Assembly (NCBI GenBank): GCA_028751875.1 | Contig: CM054157.1 | Coordinates: 6,808,223 to 6,872,222 of the forward strand | Origin: Rapana venosa | Lineage: Eukaryota > Mollusca > Gastropoda > Neogastropoda > Muricidae | Direction: 5' to 3' | DNA: 64,000 nucleotides | In this document: piece after piece, positions 1-10,329 of the stretch | How the letters are laid out: every line of letters begins with the position of its first letter | How positions within the stretch are numbered: position 1 is the stretch's first letter | The notes under the pieces: model-generated | What the model was told of the DNA's origin: nothing | Database searches by the model: none | Seen by the model: the letters and a program-made list of their open reading frames with translations, nothing else | Program-made: the position numbers and the translations under genes

Positions 1-125
1 CCACGCAAAAGGGCCACTCTTACGAAAGCGGAACGGAAAAAAAAAAGTGTGCGAAAGATGTTTGCGTGCGTTCGAAACCGGGGCCTGGGTTTATGGGCTC
101 ACCCCGAAGGACTGGGCGAAGGAAA
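1..125 (-). mobile_element. SINE body fragment, cut by window edge
   Basis: Reverse-complement matches to the main SINE body of this window: the block around ACTCTTACGAAAGCGGAACG (complement of the CCGTTCCGCTTTT landmark), a GTGTGCG/GCGTGCGTTCG block, and CCCCGAAGGACT (complement of AGTCCTTCGG). Its tRNA-like head is not seen. Homopolymers are expanded, so the sequence is either old or poorly corrected. Confidence 0.6.
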
Positions 126-534
126 GTATGCGCGTGCGTGGTAGGGCCCCAACGGCGTGGCGTGCTTGGCGGTGGGTTGGTGTTAAAAAAAAAATCATGC
201 CAAATATGCTTTCTGACACGGAAAGTTTCTGTTGAGCAGGCATTTTTTCTCAAGTGTTGTGTAAACAGGGTCTAGGCCAAACCTTTTCTGTGCGGGCATA
301 CAGTTAAGGGGGAGCAGGCAGGCAGGTCGGGAGTTCATTTTTGGGAAACGCGCCAGGGTCAAGTCAACGGGGAAAAAGTTGCCCCAAAGCATTTTTGTGA
401 ATCGATGTTCCCCGACGTATTTCTCTTGAAAAGATTTTTTAAAGTGAACAAAAGTGTGTCATCAAACTGAAAGACTGCTTTACAGTAGGAGGATTCGCCA
501 AAGTTTAAATGAAACGCCAGGGGGAGGAGGGGGG
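126..534. other. Unresolved homopolymer-rich DNA
   Basis: No gene or known element is recognised. There are several A, T and G runs and a G-run ending near 542. Short open frames here have no family features. Confidence 0.4.
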
Positions 535-706
535 GGGGGGGGCCCTAGTGGTTAAAGCTTTTAAGTCACGATCTGACAGCGCGGGTTTGAGCCCCACCGA
601 AAAAATCCCCGTTTGAGGGATTTTTCCCCCGGGTTAAATCGTCCCAACTCCTCCCCCCGAAAGTCCTTTGGAGAGATATAAACCGATCCCGTGTACTATT
701 TTTTTT
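535..706 (+). mobile_element. tRNA-derived SINE, head plus middle
   Basis: Pol III-like A box (CCTAGTGGTTA) near 544 and B box (GGGTTTGAGCCCC) near 583, followed by AAGTCCTTTGGAGAGATATAA and CCGATCCCGTGT, which are diverged forms of the SINE landmarks AGTCCTTCGGATGAGACTAT and CGAGGTCCCGTGT. The copy runs into a T-run at about 700. It follows a G-run that may have replaced the true 5' end. Confidence 0.65.
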
Positions 707-734
707 TTTCTTTGATATCGGGGGAATTTTATGT

Positions 735-1025
735 CTTTTAAATTCAGCCCCGGGTGTCTGCTGATTTTTCTTCGTCATCTTTTCCCCACCGGCACCAAAA
801 GGCCCTCTTACGAAAACGGAACGGGATTTAACGTGTGGCAAAATGTTCTCGGCGTTCGCACAGGGGGGCCTCGTTTTTAGTCTATCCGAAGGGCTTTTGG
901 GGAGTGGAAACGCCCGATTTTAAATCCAGGGGAAAATATCCCCCTTGAAGGGAATGAACCCGGGTCGTCAGGTTTTTCGAGCGCATGTTTAACCCCGAAA
1001 ACTCTTGCGACTTTTAACCCCCCGG
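735..1025 (-). mobile_element. Near-complete SINE
   Basis: Read on the minus strand, the head landmarks lie at 950-1,020 (complement of ACCCGGGTCGTCAG, with CTTGAAGGG and GAGCGCATG), then the GATGAGACTATAAACC-type core at 860-900, then the CCGTTCCGCTTTT-type block near 800-825, then GGCCTTTTGGTGCCGGTGGG at 785-800. It has the same order as the full copy at 61,354-61,690. Confidence 0.65.
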
Positions 1026-3400
1026 GGAAAATTTTTGAGTAGGCCATTTTTTGAACGACGTTGACTTTTTTTTAATATTTTAAAAGAAGCCATGGGAGCC
1101 CCCTAATTTTTGGGAATGCGGTTTTTTTTGTGGGTTAAGGTTTGTACACGCAAAAATAAAACCCCAATTCGTGAATCTTTGAGCTTAGCCAAAACGAAAA
1201 AAAAAATCGGGGAAAAAGGGACGCCCATCGAAAAAGTATGACTGCAAAAATCGGGATTCAGCCAAGTTGAAATGATGAACATGGCCGGGCGATCTTGTCG
1301 CGCTTTACTATCAAATCCGACGTTTACAGCAGGCGATCCAAAGAGCACACATAACAGAGCAGAAAATGCAGCGCAAAGACAACAATCTCCCTTTCCAGTA
1401 ATGATTGAGATTTAAAACAGTTCAAACGGGACGCTTTAGTCGAGTGGTGTTTTAACGCTGTTCTACTTCAATTCATAGGGTCCATAAAGTAGGTGGGTTC
1501 GAATCTCGTTGTCGTCTAGTCAATAGGGATTTTTGTGACGTCCCAGATCAATTTCAACAGTGCAGACTGCAGTGCTTTATTCCTTCTAGTTATATATGCA
1601 CATGCAGAAGTGAAATATGCACTGTAAAGATTCCGTTAATTCATGTCAGCAATCGTTGCGGCGTTACGGAAACGCGAAACTTAACGCTGCATACATCTCG
1701 AGGTCGGAATTGCAGCATACCTTCATTGTCAGCAAAAATGGCCCCCACCCCGCCATACGCAAAATCTCACAATTGAGGAACATCGGGAAAGCTCTTCGAG
1801 GAACGAAAGGAAACATTTGTCGAATAAGGGACCCTGCCAGTTGTTCAGGCTTTCATCAGGGGCTTGTTGTCAAACAGGCATTGATGGAACTTGTATTTTA
1901 TGAGGAATGTGCAGTCAGCAAAATTTATGTAGTTGTGCGTGAGATGAAATAAATGTGTGTGTGCCGTGCGCGTGTGTGTGCCCTGTCACAGGCTCCCAGG
2001 CATCGATCTCTACTTGAATAGACTATTCAAGCACAAATCGAAAATACTTATACATCTACAAAACTTGATTTCATTACTCCACTATGAGATTGATGTTGAA
2101 GTGCGCACGTCACCAATGTGCAGTGGAATGGAAAATTGCATCGGCAGTCAGCTGCTGATGAGAATTTTGTGTTTTTTTCTTCTCATGAGGGCGAAAAAAA
2201 AGTCGTTTTTACTTTGCTTCTGGTTGATTGCTGTAGTGGGTCTTCCCAGCCAGTCAGTCAGTCAGCCATCAGGTCACCCACCCGGGGTAGGGCGGGGGGG
2301 TTATGAAGCCAGGTCGTCTGTCCGTTGAGGCCAAGGTGGCCATCTGTTTCTGTTGTTGGAGATGGCTGAAGGAAGACGTGGTGTGGTAGCACTTTCAGAT
2401 TTGCGCTTCCTGTAAGCCTTAAAAGGTTTGTTGAGTTTAGCTTGATTAGTAATATATTCTAATCTAATTGGCGATTTGTTTTACGTACTATGTCGTTCAG
2501 TGGCGATACTATTCAATCTCAACTGCGAAAATGGATTCGTGGCTCACATCATCACCCGGACCTGTCCCTCGCGCCATGTCAAGTCCAAGGGTAGGATAAT
2601 CTGTAGCTTAGCTGGGGAGAGGCGGCAGTTCTGTATTTGGCCAACCGGTGATGAGGTTTGGACAAACTGGAAATTTTTCCATCAGTATGTTTGCAACAGT
2701 TACCCAGAATTATTCATGCAGGGCATTCGATATCATCATCAATTTCTGGAAAGATTGTGTGTCCTTCGTTTTCCACTTTCATCCTTATACGTTTTCTCTG
2801 TTTGTTGGCAATGCTTCCCATTACTTCTCTTGTGTAGCTGCGCAGGGTAAAAGTTGGGGGGGGGGGGGGGGGGGGAGGTTCCACCTAATTTCCCTTTCCT
2901 AGAAGAAAATTTCCAGTTTACAAATTTGTTCTTTCATAAGGCGATGATCAGGATCGAGATTTCCAACTCGGCCTCTTTCCGCCTGCTATAGAGCTAGCTT
3001 TAAGGTAGTCAGTGTAGACTAATTTCCCAGGCCCTAAAAGACTTCAGTATTGACCAGCTTCTTATCCTAAAAATTCATCTACGATCGAAGCCTTGGTGAT
3101 CTAACTCGTCCAATTATTTTCGATATTTAAATTATATTCTTCGGTGTGTTGACAAAAAATAAAAAATGCCAGTGAAAATTCTGACCCCTGAGGGAGGTGG
3201 AAGGGACTGGGGGTGGGGAAGTATGCAGAAAGGTGAATATTGGGAGGGAAGAGGGCACAAACGGTTACGCTTGTTAGTGAACAAAGAAAAGTGTTCAACC
3301 GAGAGATAGGCAAAAAAAACCAGGAGTCATATCTGTATACCTGCCCTCAACAACCAACTACCCCCCCCCCATCATCCTGAGGAGTGTACAACTTGTGTTG
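1026..3400. other. Mostly unrecognised unique DNA
   Basis: Apart from the tRNA-like piece at 1,430-1,520 there is a short CAGT repeat near 2,253 and a G20 run at 2,856-2,875. Open frames at 1,617-1,952 and 2,476-2,850 on the plus strand have no recognisable domain and no splice or codon evidence that I can judge. Confidence 0.4.
1430..1520 (+). other. tRNA-like sequence, possibly a SINE head
   Basis: TTAGTCGAGTGG resembles an A box and GGTTCGAATCTC resembles a B box, about 60 bases apart. I could not pair a convincing acceptor stem, so this is not called a tRNA gene. It may be the head of another decayed SINE. Confidence 0.3.
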
Positions 3401-3468
3401 GTTGTGTTTGTTGTGGTGTGTGTGTTTGTAATGTGTGTGTATATGTGTGTGTGTGGGGGGGGGGGGCG
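3400..3468. repeat. TG/GT microsatellite ending in a G-run
   Basis: Interrupted GTGT/GTTT repeats end in a G-run. It lies just upstream of a LINE 3' tail, the same relative place as the GT or CA tracts beside other LINE tails here. Confidence 0.8.
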
Positions 3469-3469
3469 C

Positions 3470-3625
3470 CGGCTTTGCTTGTGTTTACATTGTAATTTGT
3501 AAAAACTATTGTTACTGGATGCAGTGAAAGTATAGGATGAAGGTAGCGCTTTGATTTGCTTTTGCAAGATTTATAGCGTGTATAAATTCCAATGTATTTT
3601 TTTGATTTTGATTATTATTTTTCTT
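3470..3625 (+). mobile_element. LINE 3' UTR and tail fragment
   Basis: Contains the LINE tail landmarks AGCGCTTTGATTTG, TTTGCAAGAT and TATAAATTCCAAT from 3,545, then an ATT-rich end. The upstream protein-coding part is not recognisable. Confidence 0.65.
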
Positions 3626-3881
3626 GTTATACAGCCCCAATAAAGTTTGTGTGCAGCTAACTAAAATACAATGAAATAGCTAACGATACCACCCCCCCCC
3701 CCCACAACCGTCTCGAGATCTCACCTACCAAGTAATTTAATTTTCTATGGTTAAAAGGCGAGGATGAGGAGGGGGGCATTTCCCCCAGTGTGACATCACT
3801 TAAGCAGTGCGGTGGTTTATCAGAGATACCAATCCTCGCCCCTTTCTTCCAGTTTTTTTGACCAAAAAATTTTGAACTGCT

Positions 3882-4000
3882 GAATGTCAAAGTCCTTTCG
3901 GATGGACTATAAACCGAGGCCTCGGTCGGCTCGTGAACGTAAGCAATCTTGCCAACATGTTAGAAACCCGTTCCGCCTTTCGATGTGTAGGGCCATTGTA
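3882..4000 (+). mobile_element. SINE body fragment, headless
   Basis: AAAGTCCTTTCGGATGGACT, then ATAAACCGAGG, then GAAACCCGTTCCGCCTTTCG and GTAGGGCCATTGT match the SINE core in order. No A or B box precedes it, so it is 5' truncated. Confidence 0.7.
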
Positions 4001-4235
4001 TACACCCCGTATGGGCCCTGGGTTCAGGACTGAATGAGGGGGAAAATACAAGGAAAAGAGAAAAAAGAAAAATACAGAAGCACGCAGGTGTTGTTTAGAT
4101 CACCATCTCAAAAGTCGGGGAATGCATGCGGCTACCTACGTATTGGGGGAGGGGATAAACGGTTACATATGCGCAAATCTTCGCCAATTGGTGAAACTCA
4201 GTGCTCTAGCCAACTAACAAAAATTCAAAGTGGGG

Positions 4236-4400
4236 AGAGGGACATGGCCTAGTGGATAGTGCCGTAACTCCGCAACATGAAATCATGGATCGAGCCCAGG
4301 TCAACCACCAGCGCAGAACCATCTCTGCGCACAACGTTTTAAAACCTATTCTGCCAATTGGCTAGAGTATGGACCATTGTGCCAGTGACAAAAGAATGAT
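4236..4400 (+). mobile_element. Diverged tRNA-headed SINE
   Basis: A box ATGGCCTAGTGGATAGTGCC at about 4,245 and B box GGATCGAGCCC at about 4,288, followed by GCGCAGAACCATCT, CTGCGCACAACGTTTTAAAA and CCATTGTGCC, which are diverged versions of the SINE body. The AGTCCTTCGGATGAGAC core appears to be deleted. Confidence 0.6.
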
Positions 4401-4559
4401 AACACGTTCTATTATTTTAGGAAAATTGTTAACCGGTGTCTGAGACATCTTCCCAGGTCGGAATATGAACTACTTCATTGGTGTCAAAAACGGTCACCAT
4501 TACGCAAAAATCTGACCATAGTTGGAACATTCAGGCTTATAGCCCAGAACACGAAAATA

Positions 4560-4575
4560 TAAATATAATTATAAT

Positions 4576-4606
<31 letters not shown>

Positions 4607-4652
4607 TTAATGTATGGAATTTATATAGCGATGAATTTTGTAAAGCAACATC
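4560..4652 (-). mobile_element. LINE-type 3' tail with (ATT)n
   Basis: On the minus strand: GTTGCTTTACAAAATTCATC, then GCTATATAAATTCCATACAT, then an (ATT)n tail. This is the 3' end shared by LINE copies and by one SINE subtype in the window, so the parent element is uncertain. Confidence 0.65.
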
Positions 4653-4922
4653 TCAGGATGGGTTCCCTGTCTAGCTGTTGCTGAAAGCAACTTGCAACGC
4701 ACTATACAAAACATTACTCATTCCTTCAAGAATTCACTAGGGTCAGTAACGTGGAAAGCCTGAAAATGTATGGGTTTCCCGCCAGAGTAAGCAGTGCTCA
4801 AGACCACTACCTGTAGTTTATTTCAATGCTAGTGCTCCCAATGACTCCTAAGGAGCTAGTTCAAAAGTCAAGTCAATAGTCAATGTCACAGGAGATGGTG
4901 CGCAGGAAATCTAAGCCTGCTT
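4653..4922. other. No recognised feature
   Basis: Unique-looking sequence with no element or gene that I recognise. Confidence 0.4.
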
Positions 4923-4975
4923 CCCCCCCCCCACCCCCCCCCCCCTATCCCCTAGCTCCCCCCACCCCCCCCCCC

Positions 4976-5006
<31 letters not shown>
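4923..5006. repeat. C-rich tract
   Basis: Almost pure C with a few A and T interruptions; the last uninterrupted C run is about 30 bases. Its true length is likely to be uncertain in sequencing. Confidence 0.9.
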
Positions 5007-5385
5007 TTACTTAAAAATCTATTCAACCTTTTGGAATCGGAGGATAAATCAAAAATTCACTTTATCTTTTCACCATTTCGAATATTTAAACACGTTATTA
5101 AATTATTATTCCTGAATACTCCACAAATCTGTATAAATAACTAAAAAAAAATAAAGATGACAAAGTATACCTGATTGCCTCAGGGTTGGAAACTTGCCCC
5201 CACGTCGGACAAAGCGTAGGGTGGGTCCTCCCGCTTGTTTCGCTCTGACATTGTTCTGTGGCCACCGCGCCAATGAAGGTGAGAGTGGACGGTTGGCATC
5301 AGAGCATTTGAACCACAAGACTGCATATCATGGGGCCCATCTCAGCGCTCACGGGACACCTGTCACACGAGAAGCACAGGTGCGC
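5007..5385. other. No recognised feature
   Basis: Open frames on both strands overlap here, and the plus-strand one simply runs into the CT array that follows. No gene is supported. Confidence 0.4.
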
Positions 5386-5387
5386 TC

Positions 5388-5628
5388 TCTCTTCTCTCTC
5401 TCGCTCTCTCTCTACTCTCTCTCTGGTTCTCTTGTATTCTCTCTCTCTCTCTCTCTCTCATCTCACTCTCTCTTCTTCTCTCTCTCTCTCTCTCTCTCTC
5501 TCCTCACACACACACACACACACACACACAAAATCAACAAACATCACACACTCATGAGGGCTCATGGTTCCACCCTCTCTCCCTAACTCTCTCTACCTCT
5601 CTCTCTCTCCTCTCTCTCTCTCTCCTTC

Positions 5629-5664
<36 letters not shown>

Positions 5665-5720
5665 ACAAACCACACCACACGCACACACGCAGCATACACA
5701 GCACCACGAACGCGCGCCAT
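5388..5720. repeat. Compound CT / CA microsatellite
   Basis: Two blocks of interrupted (CT)n, each followed by (CA)n-like sequence. The pyrimidine blocks translate to long Ser/Leu runs that are not proteins. Confidence 0.95.
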
Positions 5721-5756
5721 TATTTCACACCACTCACACATATATATATAATTATG

Positions 5757-6031
5757 TCTTCGATGAGACTATAAACCGAGGCCCTGTGTGCGAACGCATA
5801 CATAACATCTTGCGCACTCGTTTAATCTGTTTCCGCTTTTTCGAAAAGAGTAGGCCATTGTGTGGCGGGTGGAACAGATGACAAATTTTACAAAGCTGCT
5901 GCACACGGGGACTAGATTTTGAAAGCACATGGGTGCTTATTCCATTGTCCTCGCGATTTAAAAAAAAAAAAAGAGAGCGTTTTATTTGTTGCTTTACAAG
6001 ATTTCAGCGGCTACTTATACAAATTCCTTAC
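5757..6031 (+). mobile_element. SINE with LINE-type 3' tail
   Basis: Starts within the SINE core (GATGAGACTATAAACCGAGG), passes the TTTCCGCTTTTTCG, GAGTAGGCCATTGTGTG and GGAACAGATGACAAA landmarks and GTGCTTATTCCATTGTCCTC, then continues from 5,974 into GAGCGTTTTATTTGTTGC, TTTACAAGATTTCAGCGG and ATACAAATTCC, the 3' tail of the resident LINE. It is 5' truncated. It faces an inverted partner at 6,121-6,310 across an AT-rich spacer. Confidence 0.75.
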
Positions 6032-6120
6032 ATTCATAATATAATTATATAATTATAATAATTGATATATTACTAGTAATAATAATAATTATATAATAAT
6101 TAATATTAATTAATAATAAA

Positions 6121-6310
6121 TTATAATAATAATAATAATAATAATTTGTACGGCATTTATATTGCGCTGATGTTGTAAAGCAACAAATTCAAAGCGCTCA
6201 GATGACGTTTTTTTGAGTGGTGTATGCGGTTTTATAAATATTGTTTAATCGTTCCCAACCCGGCACACACTGGCCTTCTCTTTTCAAACAGCGGAACAGG
6301 ATTCAACGCC
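6121..6310 (-). mobile_element. SINE with LINE-type 3' tail, inverted
   Basis: On the minus strand: CCTGTTCCGCTGTTTGAAAA, GAGAAGGCCAGTGTGTGCCG, GGTTGGGAACGAT, then GAGCGCTTTGAATTTGTTGC, TTTACAACATCAGCGCAATA, then (ATT)n. This is a second, independently truncated SINE body joined to the LINE tail. Confidence 0.75.
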
Positions 6311-6339
6311 ATCCATGTGCGCAGATGCTCTGCATGCGT

Positions 6340-6510
6340 TCATAATTATTATTATTATTAATTATTATCATTATTATTATTAATGTGTGTGTGTTTGTGT
6401 TACGTACACACAATGCACACTCATGCACGCAAGCCAGCACGTTTGCGCGCGCACACCCACACACTACACACACACACACACACACACACCACCACCACAC
6501 CCACACACAC
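6340..6510. repeat. ATT and CA/GT microsatellites
   Basis: An (ATT)-type block to about 6,382, a short GT run, then interrupted CA repeats to 6,510, directly before a full SINE. Confidence 0.9.
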
Positions 6511-6512
6511 CA

Positions 6513-6892
6513 ACGGGGACGGGATTAGCCTAAGTGTCCTAGAACATTGACGCTCCGCAAGTGGAAATGACGACCCGGATTCGATTCCCGTCGCGTTCAA
6601 GGGGTATTTCCCTGGGAGTGAACATCCATGCAGAACTCACACTCCTCCCCAAAAGTCCTTCAGTTGAGACTATAACCGAGGAGGCCCCGTGTTGCCAACG
6701 ACGCGGAACTTCTTGATGACAGAGTTAAATCCTGTTCCGCTTCTTTTCGTATAATTGCTGCTGTGGCCGGTGGGAACAGATGATCAAAATTTACAAAAAC
6801 TGCATTACAAACCGTGGACTGCGTTGCCAAAAAAATCACCTAAGTGCTTTTCCATCATCCTTTCAATACTAAAAGAATAATAAAATTGATAA
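6513..6892 (+). mobile_element. Full-length tRNA-derived SINE
   Basis: A box (GGGATTAGCCTAAGTG) at 6,517 and B box (GGATTCGATTCCCG) near 6,577, then TTCAAGGGG, GGGAGTGAACATCC, AAGTCCTTCAGTTGAGACTA, CCTGTTCCGCTTCTTTTCG, GGCCGGTGGGAACAGATGAT and AAGTGCTTTTCCATCATCC. It ends near AAAAGAATAA, the usual A-rich 3' end of this family. Small indels relative to other copies suggest old age or sequence error. Confidence 0.85.
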
Positions 6893-6974
6893 AAAAATAA
6901 TCTCTCTCACAACACACACGAACAACACACACACTCACACACATACACCGCACATGAGAGCTTTACGTCCCACC

Positions 6975-7062
6975 CCCTCTCCCCCCCCCCCCCCCTCTTA
7001 CCCCTCCCTCTCTCTCTCTCTCCTCACGTACACAAACAGCACACATAGATAGATTGATAGAT

Positions 7063-7115
<53 letters not shown>

Positions 7116-7372
7116 TGATAGATATACACGCACGTGCACGTACACACACACGCGCACACACACACAATTACACCACACACTCACACACACACACACACTG
7201 CACGCACGTGCACACACACACGCGCGCATGCAAGCGCACGCAAGCGCGTACACACTACAAACACTCACACATACTCTCACACACACTTACACACACGCGC
7301 ACCGCCGCGTGCGCGCGAGCACACACGCACCCACGCAAGCACGCACGTACGAACACACACACACACACGTGT
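6975..7372. repeat. C-run, CT, GATA and CA compound microsatellite
   Basis: A C-run, a short CT run, (GATA)n at about 7,045-7,123, then a mosaic of CA and CG dinucleotides to about 7,370. Open frames on both strands here encode only repeat peptides. Confidence 0.95.
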
Positions 7373-7734
7373 GAAAAGACGAAGTCCACTTTTTCTTTGT
7401 ATGTAAGTCATACGATGTTATTCGTCAGAAATGCCATGCTTTTAATGAAGAAATATCGGGAAACGAAGATATAACTACTTTACTTTTAACAAAAAGAGGA
7501 AATATTTCTAAGATCTCTCACAAAGCTTGTGTGTGTGTTTGCATGTGTGCGCACATACACCACACAATGATACAACAGGACAACAACTACAACTACCACA
7601 CAACAGAAAACAATACAGCACAACACAATACTGTTTTGGCATAACTATAGAGACATAGTCCAGTGGGACTTGAATTGTAAGAGAAAGGTGGGTAAAGATG
7701 GCGGATTCTGCATAGCTTTGTTTTGAAAGAGAGT
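7373..7734. other. No recognised feature
   Basis: Unique-looking DNA with a short GT run near 7,530 and an AAC-rich stretch near 7,575-7,630. No gene is supported. Confidence 0.4.
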
Positions 7735-8402
7735 TGTCTAGCCTGCATGCATACCACTGAAGGGATTTAAACCCTGCATACAAAAACTCTGCAGCTCGAA
7801 TGGTCATTAGACAAAGAAAAAATCTTGAACAACATCACTCCTCTTTTGCCATCCTGGCTGCTGTCTCACAAAGAATAAGTATAAGATAATACCCATTTGT
7901 TTCAAATGTCTCCACAAATCTGCACCCTCTTATCTCTGTAAACTGTCTTCACCTGTACACTCCGCCCGCTCCTTCGTCATCTGTAGATGCCTTGTGTTTT
8001 CCGGACACCAGATTTAAACAAACCACTGTTGCGTCGCTCTTCTCTCTGTTTCCGGTCCCCTCCAATGGACTGACCTCCTCTTCCACTTCGCCAAAAGCCT
8101 TCATTTGATTCTTTCAAATCTTGCTCCAAAACTCATTATACTCTCTCGAGATCTTCCCCTGTTGTCTGTTTTTCTACTTCTCAATAGCGCCTTCACCTCC
8201 ACACCCCCACCTAAGTGTGTTGCGTATATAAATTGGATATTTGTTTATCTTGATATTTCTGGCTGGTTGCATGCATGTGATAATGATTTGGATGCAAGCG
8301 CTTTGATTTGTTTGCTTTGCAGATTCAGCCGCCTATATATTTCCATACCATTATTATCTATTATGATCATTCAATATTATTATTATTACTATCTATTATT
8401 AC
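7735..8402 (+). mobile_element. LINE 3' fragment (RT C-terminus, 3' UTR, tail)
   Basis: The DNA matches, with indels, the C-terminal part of the reverse transcriptase ORF seen at 40,905-41,400: ATACAAAAACTCTGCAGCTCGA (read as Q-K-x-A-A-R) near 7,778, ACATCACTCCTCTTTTGCC near 7,831, then the segment that elsewhere reads A-P-S-Y-L and C-L-H-L-Y-T. The reading frame is broken several times. From 8,295 comes the 3' tail CAAGCGCTTTGATTTGTTTG, then TATATATTTCCAT and an ATT-type tail to 8,402. The element is 5' truncated, as is usual for LINEs, and is directly followed by a SINE. Confidence 0.8.
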
Positions 8403-8404
8403 AT

Positions 8405-8720
8405 TGGCAGACAGGATAACCTAGTGGGTAGAGCATTGAGCTTGCATTCTGACTGCCAGGGTTCAAGCCACACCACTAAAGCACCCACTCAAAGATTTTC
8501 CCCTGGAGTTAACATCAACTACCAACTCTACCCCACCCCCACCCCTTCATTAATATAGATAATTCTTTGGATGAGACTATGACAAGTCCCATGTACAAAC
8601 ACATGCAGACATCTTGTACACACATGAAAACTGTTCCACTTTTCAAAGAGTAGGCCATTCCCTTGGCAGTAAGAAGGGTTGACAAAATTTTGATTAACTC
8701 ACAGGCAGACTTGTATCTTG
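8405..8720 (+). mobile_element. tRNA-derived SINE
   Basis: A box GGATAACCTAGTGGGTAGAG and B box GGGTTCAAGCC, then CTGGAGTTAACATC, TTGGATGAGACTATGACAAG, GTACACACATGAAAACTGTT, AAGAGTAGGCCATTC and GACAAAATTTTG. It starts right after the ATT tail of the LINE fragment at 7,735-8,402, a typical insertion site. The far 3' end is unclear. Confidence 0.8.
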
Positions 8721-9669
8721 ATTAAACATCACCCTCCAAGTCAGAATAGAGCCATCATTGGCCATTGTGTTGTAGATATTCTTTCACAAGACTTTTTTTA
8801 ACCTTAGTTTGTGGTAATCCAAGGGGAAAGCTATTCGTGCTGCTAATTAATTAGTCTCCTTTTTGAAATAGATTCCTTCCCTTAAACTGTTAGTTGCTTT
8901 GTGTGTATGATTTTATTTGACTTTTTCTTAACATTCAGTGGTTTTTCATAATGAAAAATGGTGACACAGAAGTAGTTACGCTGAAAGAGGCATTGTTGGC
9001 AAATAATTTTACTTGTAAGTGATTCCTGGGCCTTAGGAAACATTACTGTGTGTGAAATCAATGTGATTCTTTCTTGTGTATTAGCTGATGGGCGCTTACA
9101 CTTCGTTGAGGTGAGTCTCTCTGTACGTGTATGTGTGTATGTGTGTGTGTGTGTGTGGTGTGTGAATCTATGTAGTGTCTCTGTAAAGTGTCTGTGGCTT
9201 TGTAGTGTGTCAAATGTATGGTTTCTTAACATTCAAGACATACTTTAAGGCAAAAATTAGGAGACCTTAGGACGATTATTTTTTTTGAAAATTCCTTAAG
9301 ATACTTTGAATAATGTTACTTTGGTTATAAAACATATTTTGATTTTTATCAATCTGAGAGTGACAAGGGTTATGAAAAAAAATTTGTCTAAACGAGTGCA
9401 TCAAGAATTATCAAAATGTGAAAAAAGCCTGTGACTCCTTGAGTTAAAATGAGGTTAAAAAAACTGTCCAATCTGTAAAAATCGGATTTTTAGTAACCTG
9501 GGAGCTCTAGCAGAGTAACAGAAAATAAACTTCTACAAAACATCACAAAACCCAAGTTTAAACAAATATTCTACTCATCTCTCCATCAGCTTGTCAGGCA
9601 TTCCCAAACTTCACACCCAGAACATGCAGGACATTACTTTGTGTACCAGAAGATATCAAGGGGATATTT
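8721..9669. other. Mostly unrecognised unique DNA
   Basis: A GT microsatellite lies at about 9,123-9,160. The rest is AT-rich unique sequence without a recognised gene. Confidence 0.4.
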
Positions 9670-9905
9670 TAGACTCCACTCTCCCCAAAGTCCGGATGAG
9701 ACCATAAACCGAGGCCTCGGTGTGCGAACACACGCAGAACATCTGCGCAACGTAACTCTGTTCCGCTTTTTGTAAGAGTAGGGCCATTGTGTGCTGGTGG
9801 AAACAGATATGACAGGAATTTTCAAACCGCACATACACCGGGGACCTGGAAGTAAAAAAGACACAGAAGTGCTTATTCCATTATGCTCGATATTTAAGAA
9901 TACAA
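9670..9905 (+). mobile_element. SINE, 5' truncated
   Basis: Begins at ACTCCACTCTCCCCAAAGTC, then CGGATGAGACCATAAACCGA, CTCTGTTCCGCTTTTTG, AAGAGTAGGGCCATTGTGTG, GGAAACAGATATGACA and AAGTGCTTATTCCATTATGC, ending at a short A-rich 3' end. The tRNA-like head is absent. Confidence 0.8.
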
Positions 9906-9949
9906 ATGGGCGGGAAAATGAAGATGCTTTGTGTTAGATTGTATCAACT

Positions 9950-10320
9950 GGGCAGCAGTCATTGCACCAGTGTGTAGTTTTATCATAGATTGTGATTCAT
10001 GTTGCTTTTTATTTATTCATATAGCAGCAATATTTTCGTGGGAAACAGAAACTTTACAGTCATTGTGCACAGCCAGTTGTTTTTTTTTTTTTTTCATATT
10101 TATTTTAATTATTAAATTAGGGATTCATGTATCATATTTTATTACTCATTGGCAGCAGTGGTTTTGTGAGAAACAGAACAAAACAGTCATTGTGCACAGC
10201 CAGTTGTCATATTATTTTAATTATAGCTAGTGATTCATGTATCATCTTTTATTACACATTGGCAGCCATGTTTTTGTGAGAAACAGAAACTCAACCATTA
10301 TTGTGCACAGCCAGTTGTCA
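9950..10320 (+). repeat. Three-copy tandem repeat, about 111-127 bp period
   Basis: GTGCACAGCCAGTTGT recurs at 10,065, 10,192 and 10,303; TTTTGTGAGAAACAGAA and GATTCATGTATCAT recur at matching places between them. A weaker upstream copy begins near 9,950 (GGCAGCAGTCATTGCACCAG). A T-run in the first unit explains part of the length difference. Confidence 0.8.
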
Positions 10321-10329
10321 TCTTCTAAC

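Noticed and set aside
1617..2850. Possible small genes at 1,617-1,952 and 2,476-2,850
   Set aside because: No recognisable domain, no homologue I can name and no evidence of splicing or conservation; chance frames of this length are expected.
9950..10320. CRISPR array
   Set aside because: Units are about 111-127 bases and similar over most of their length, with no short repeats and distinct spacers, and the window is animal DNA.
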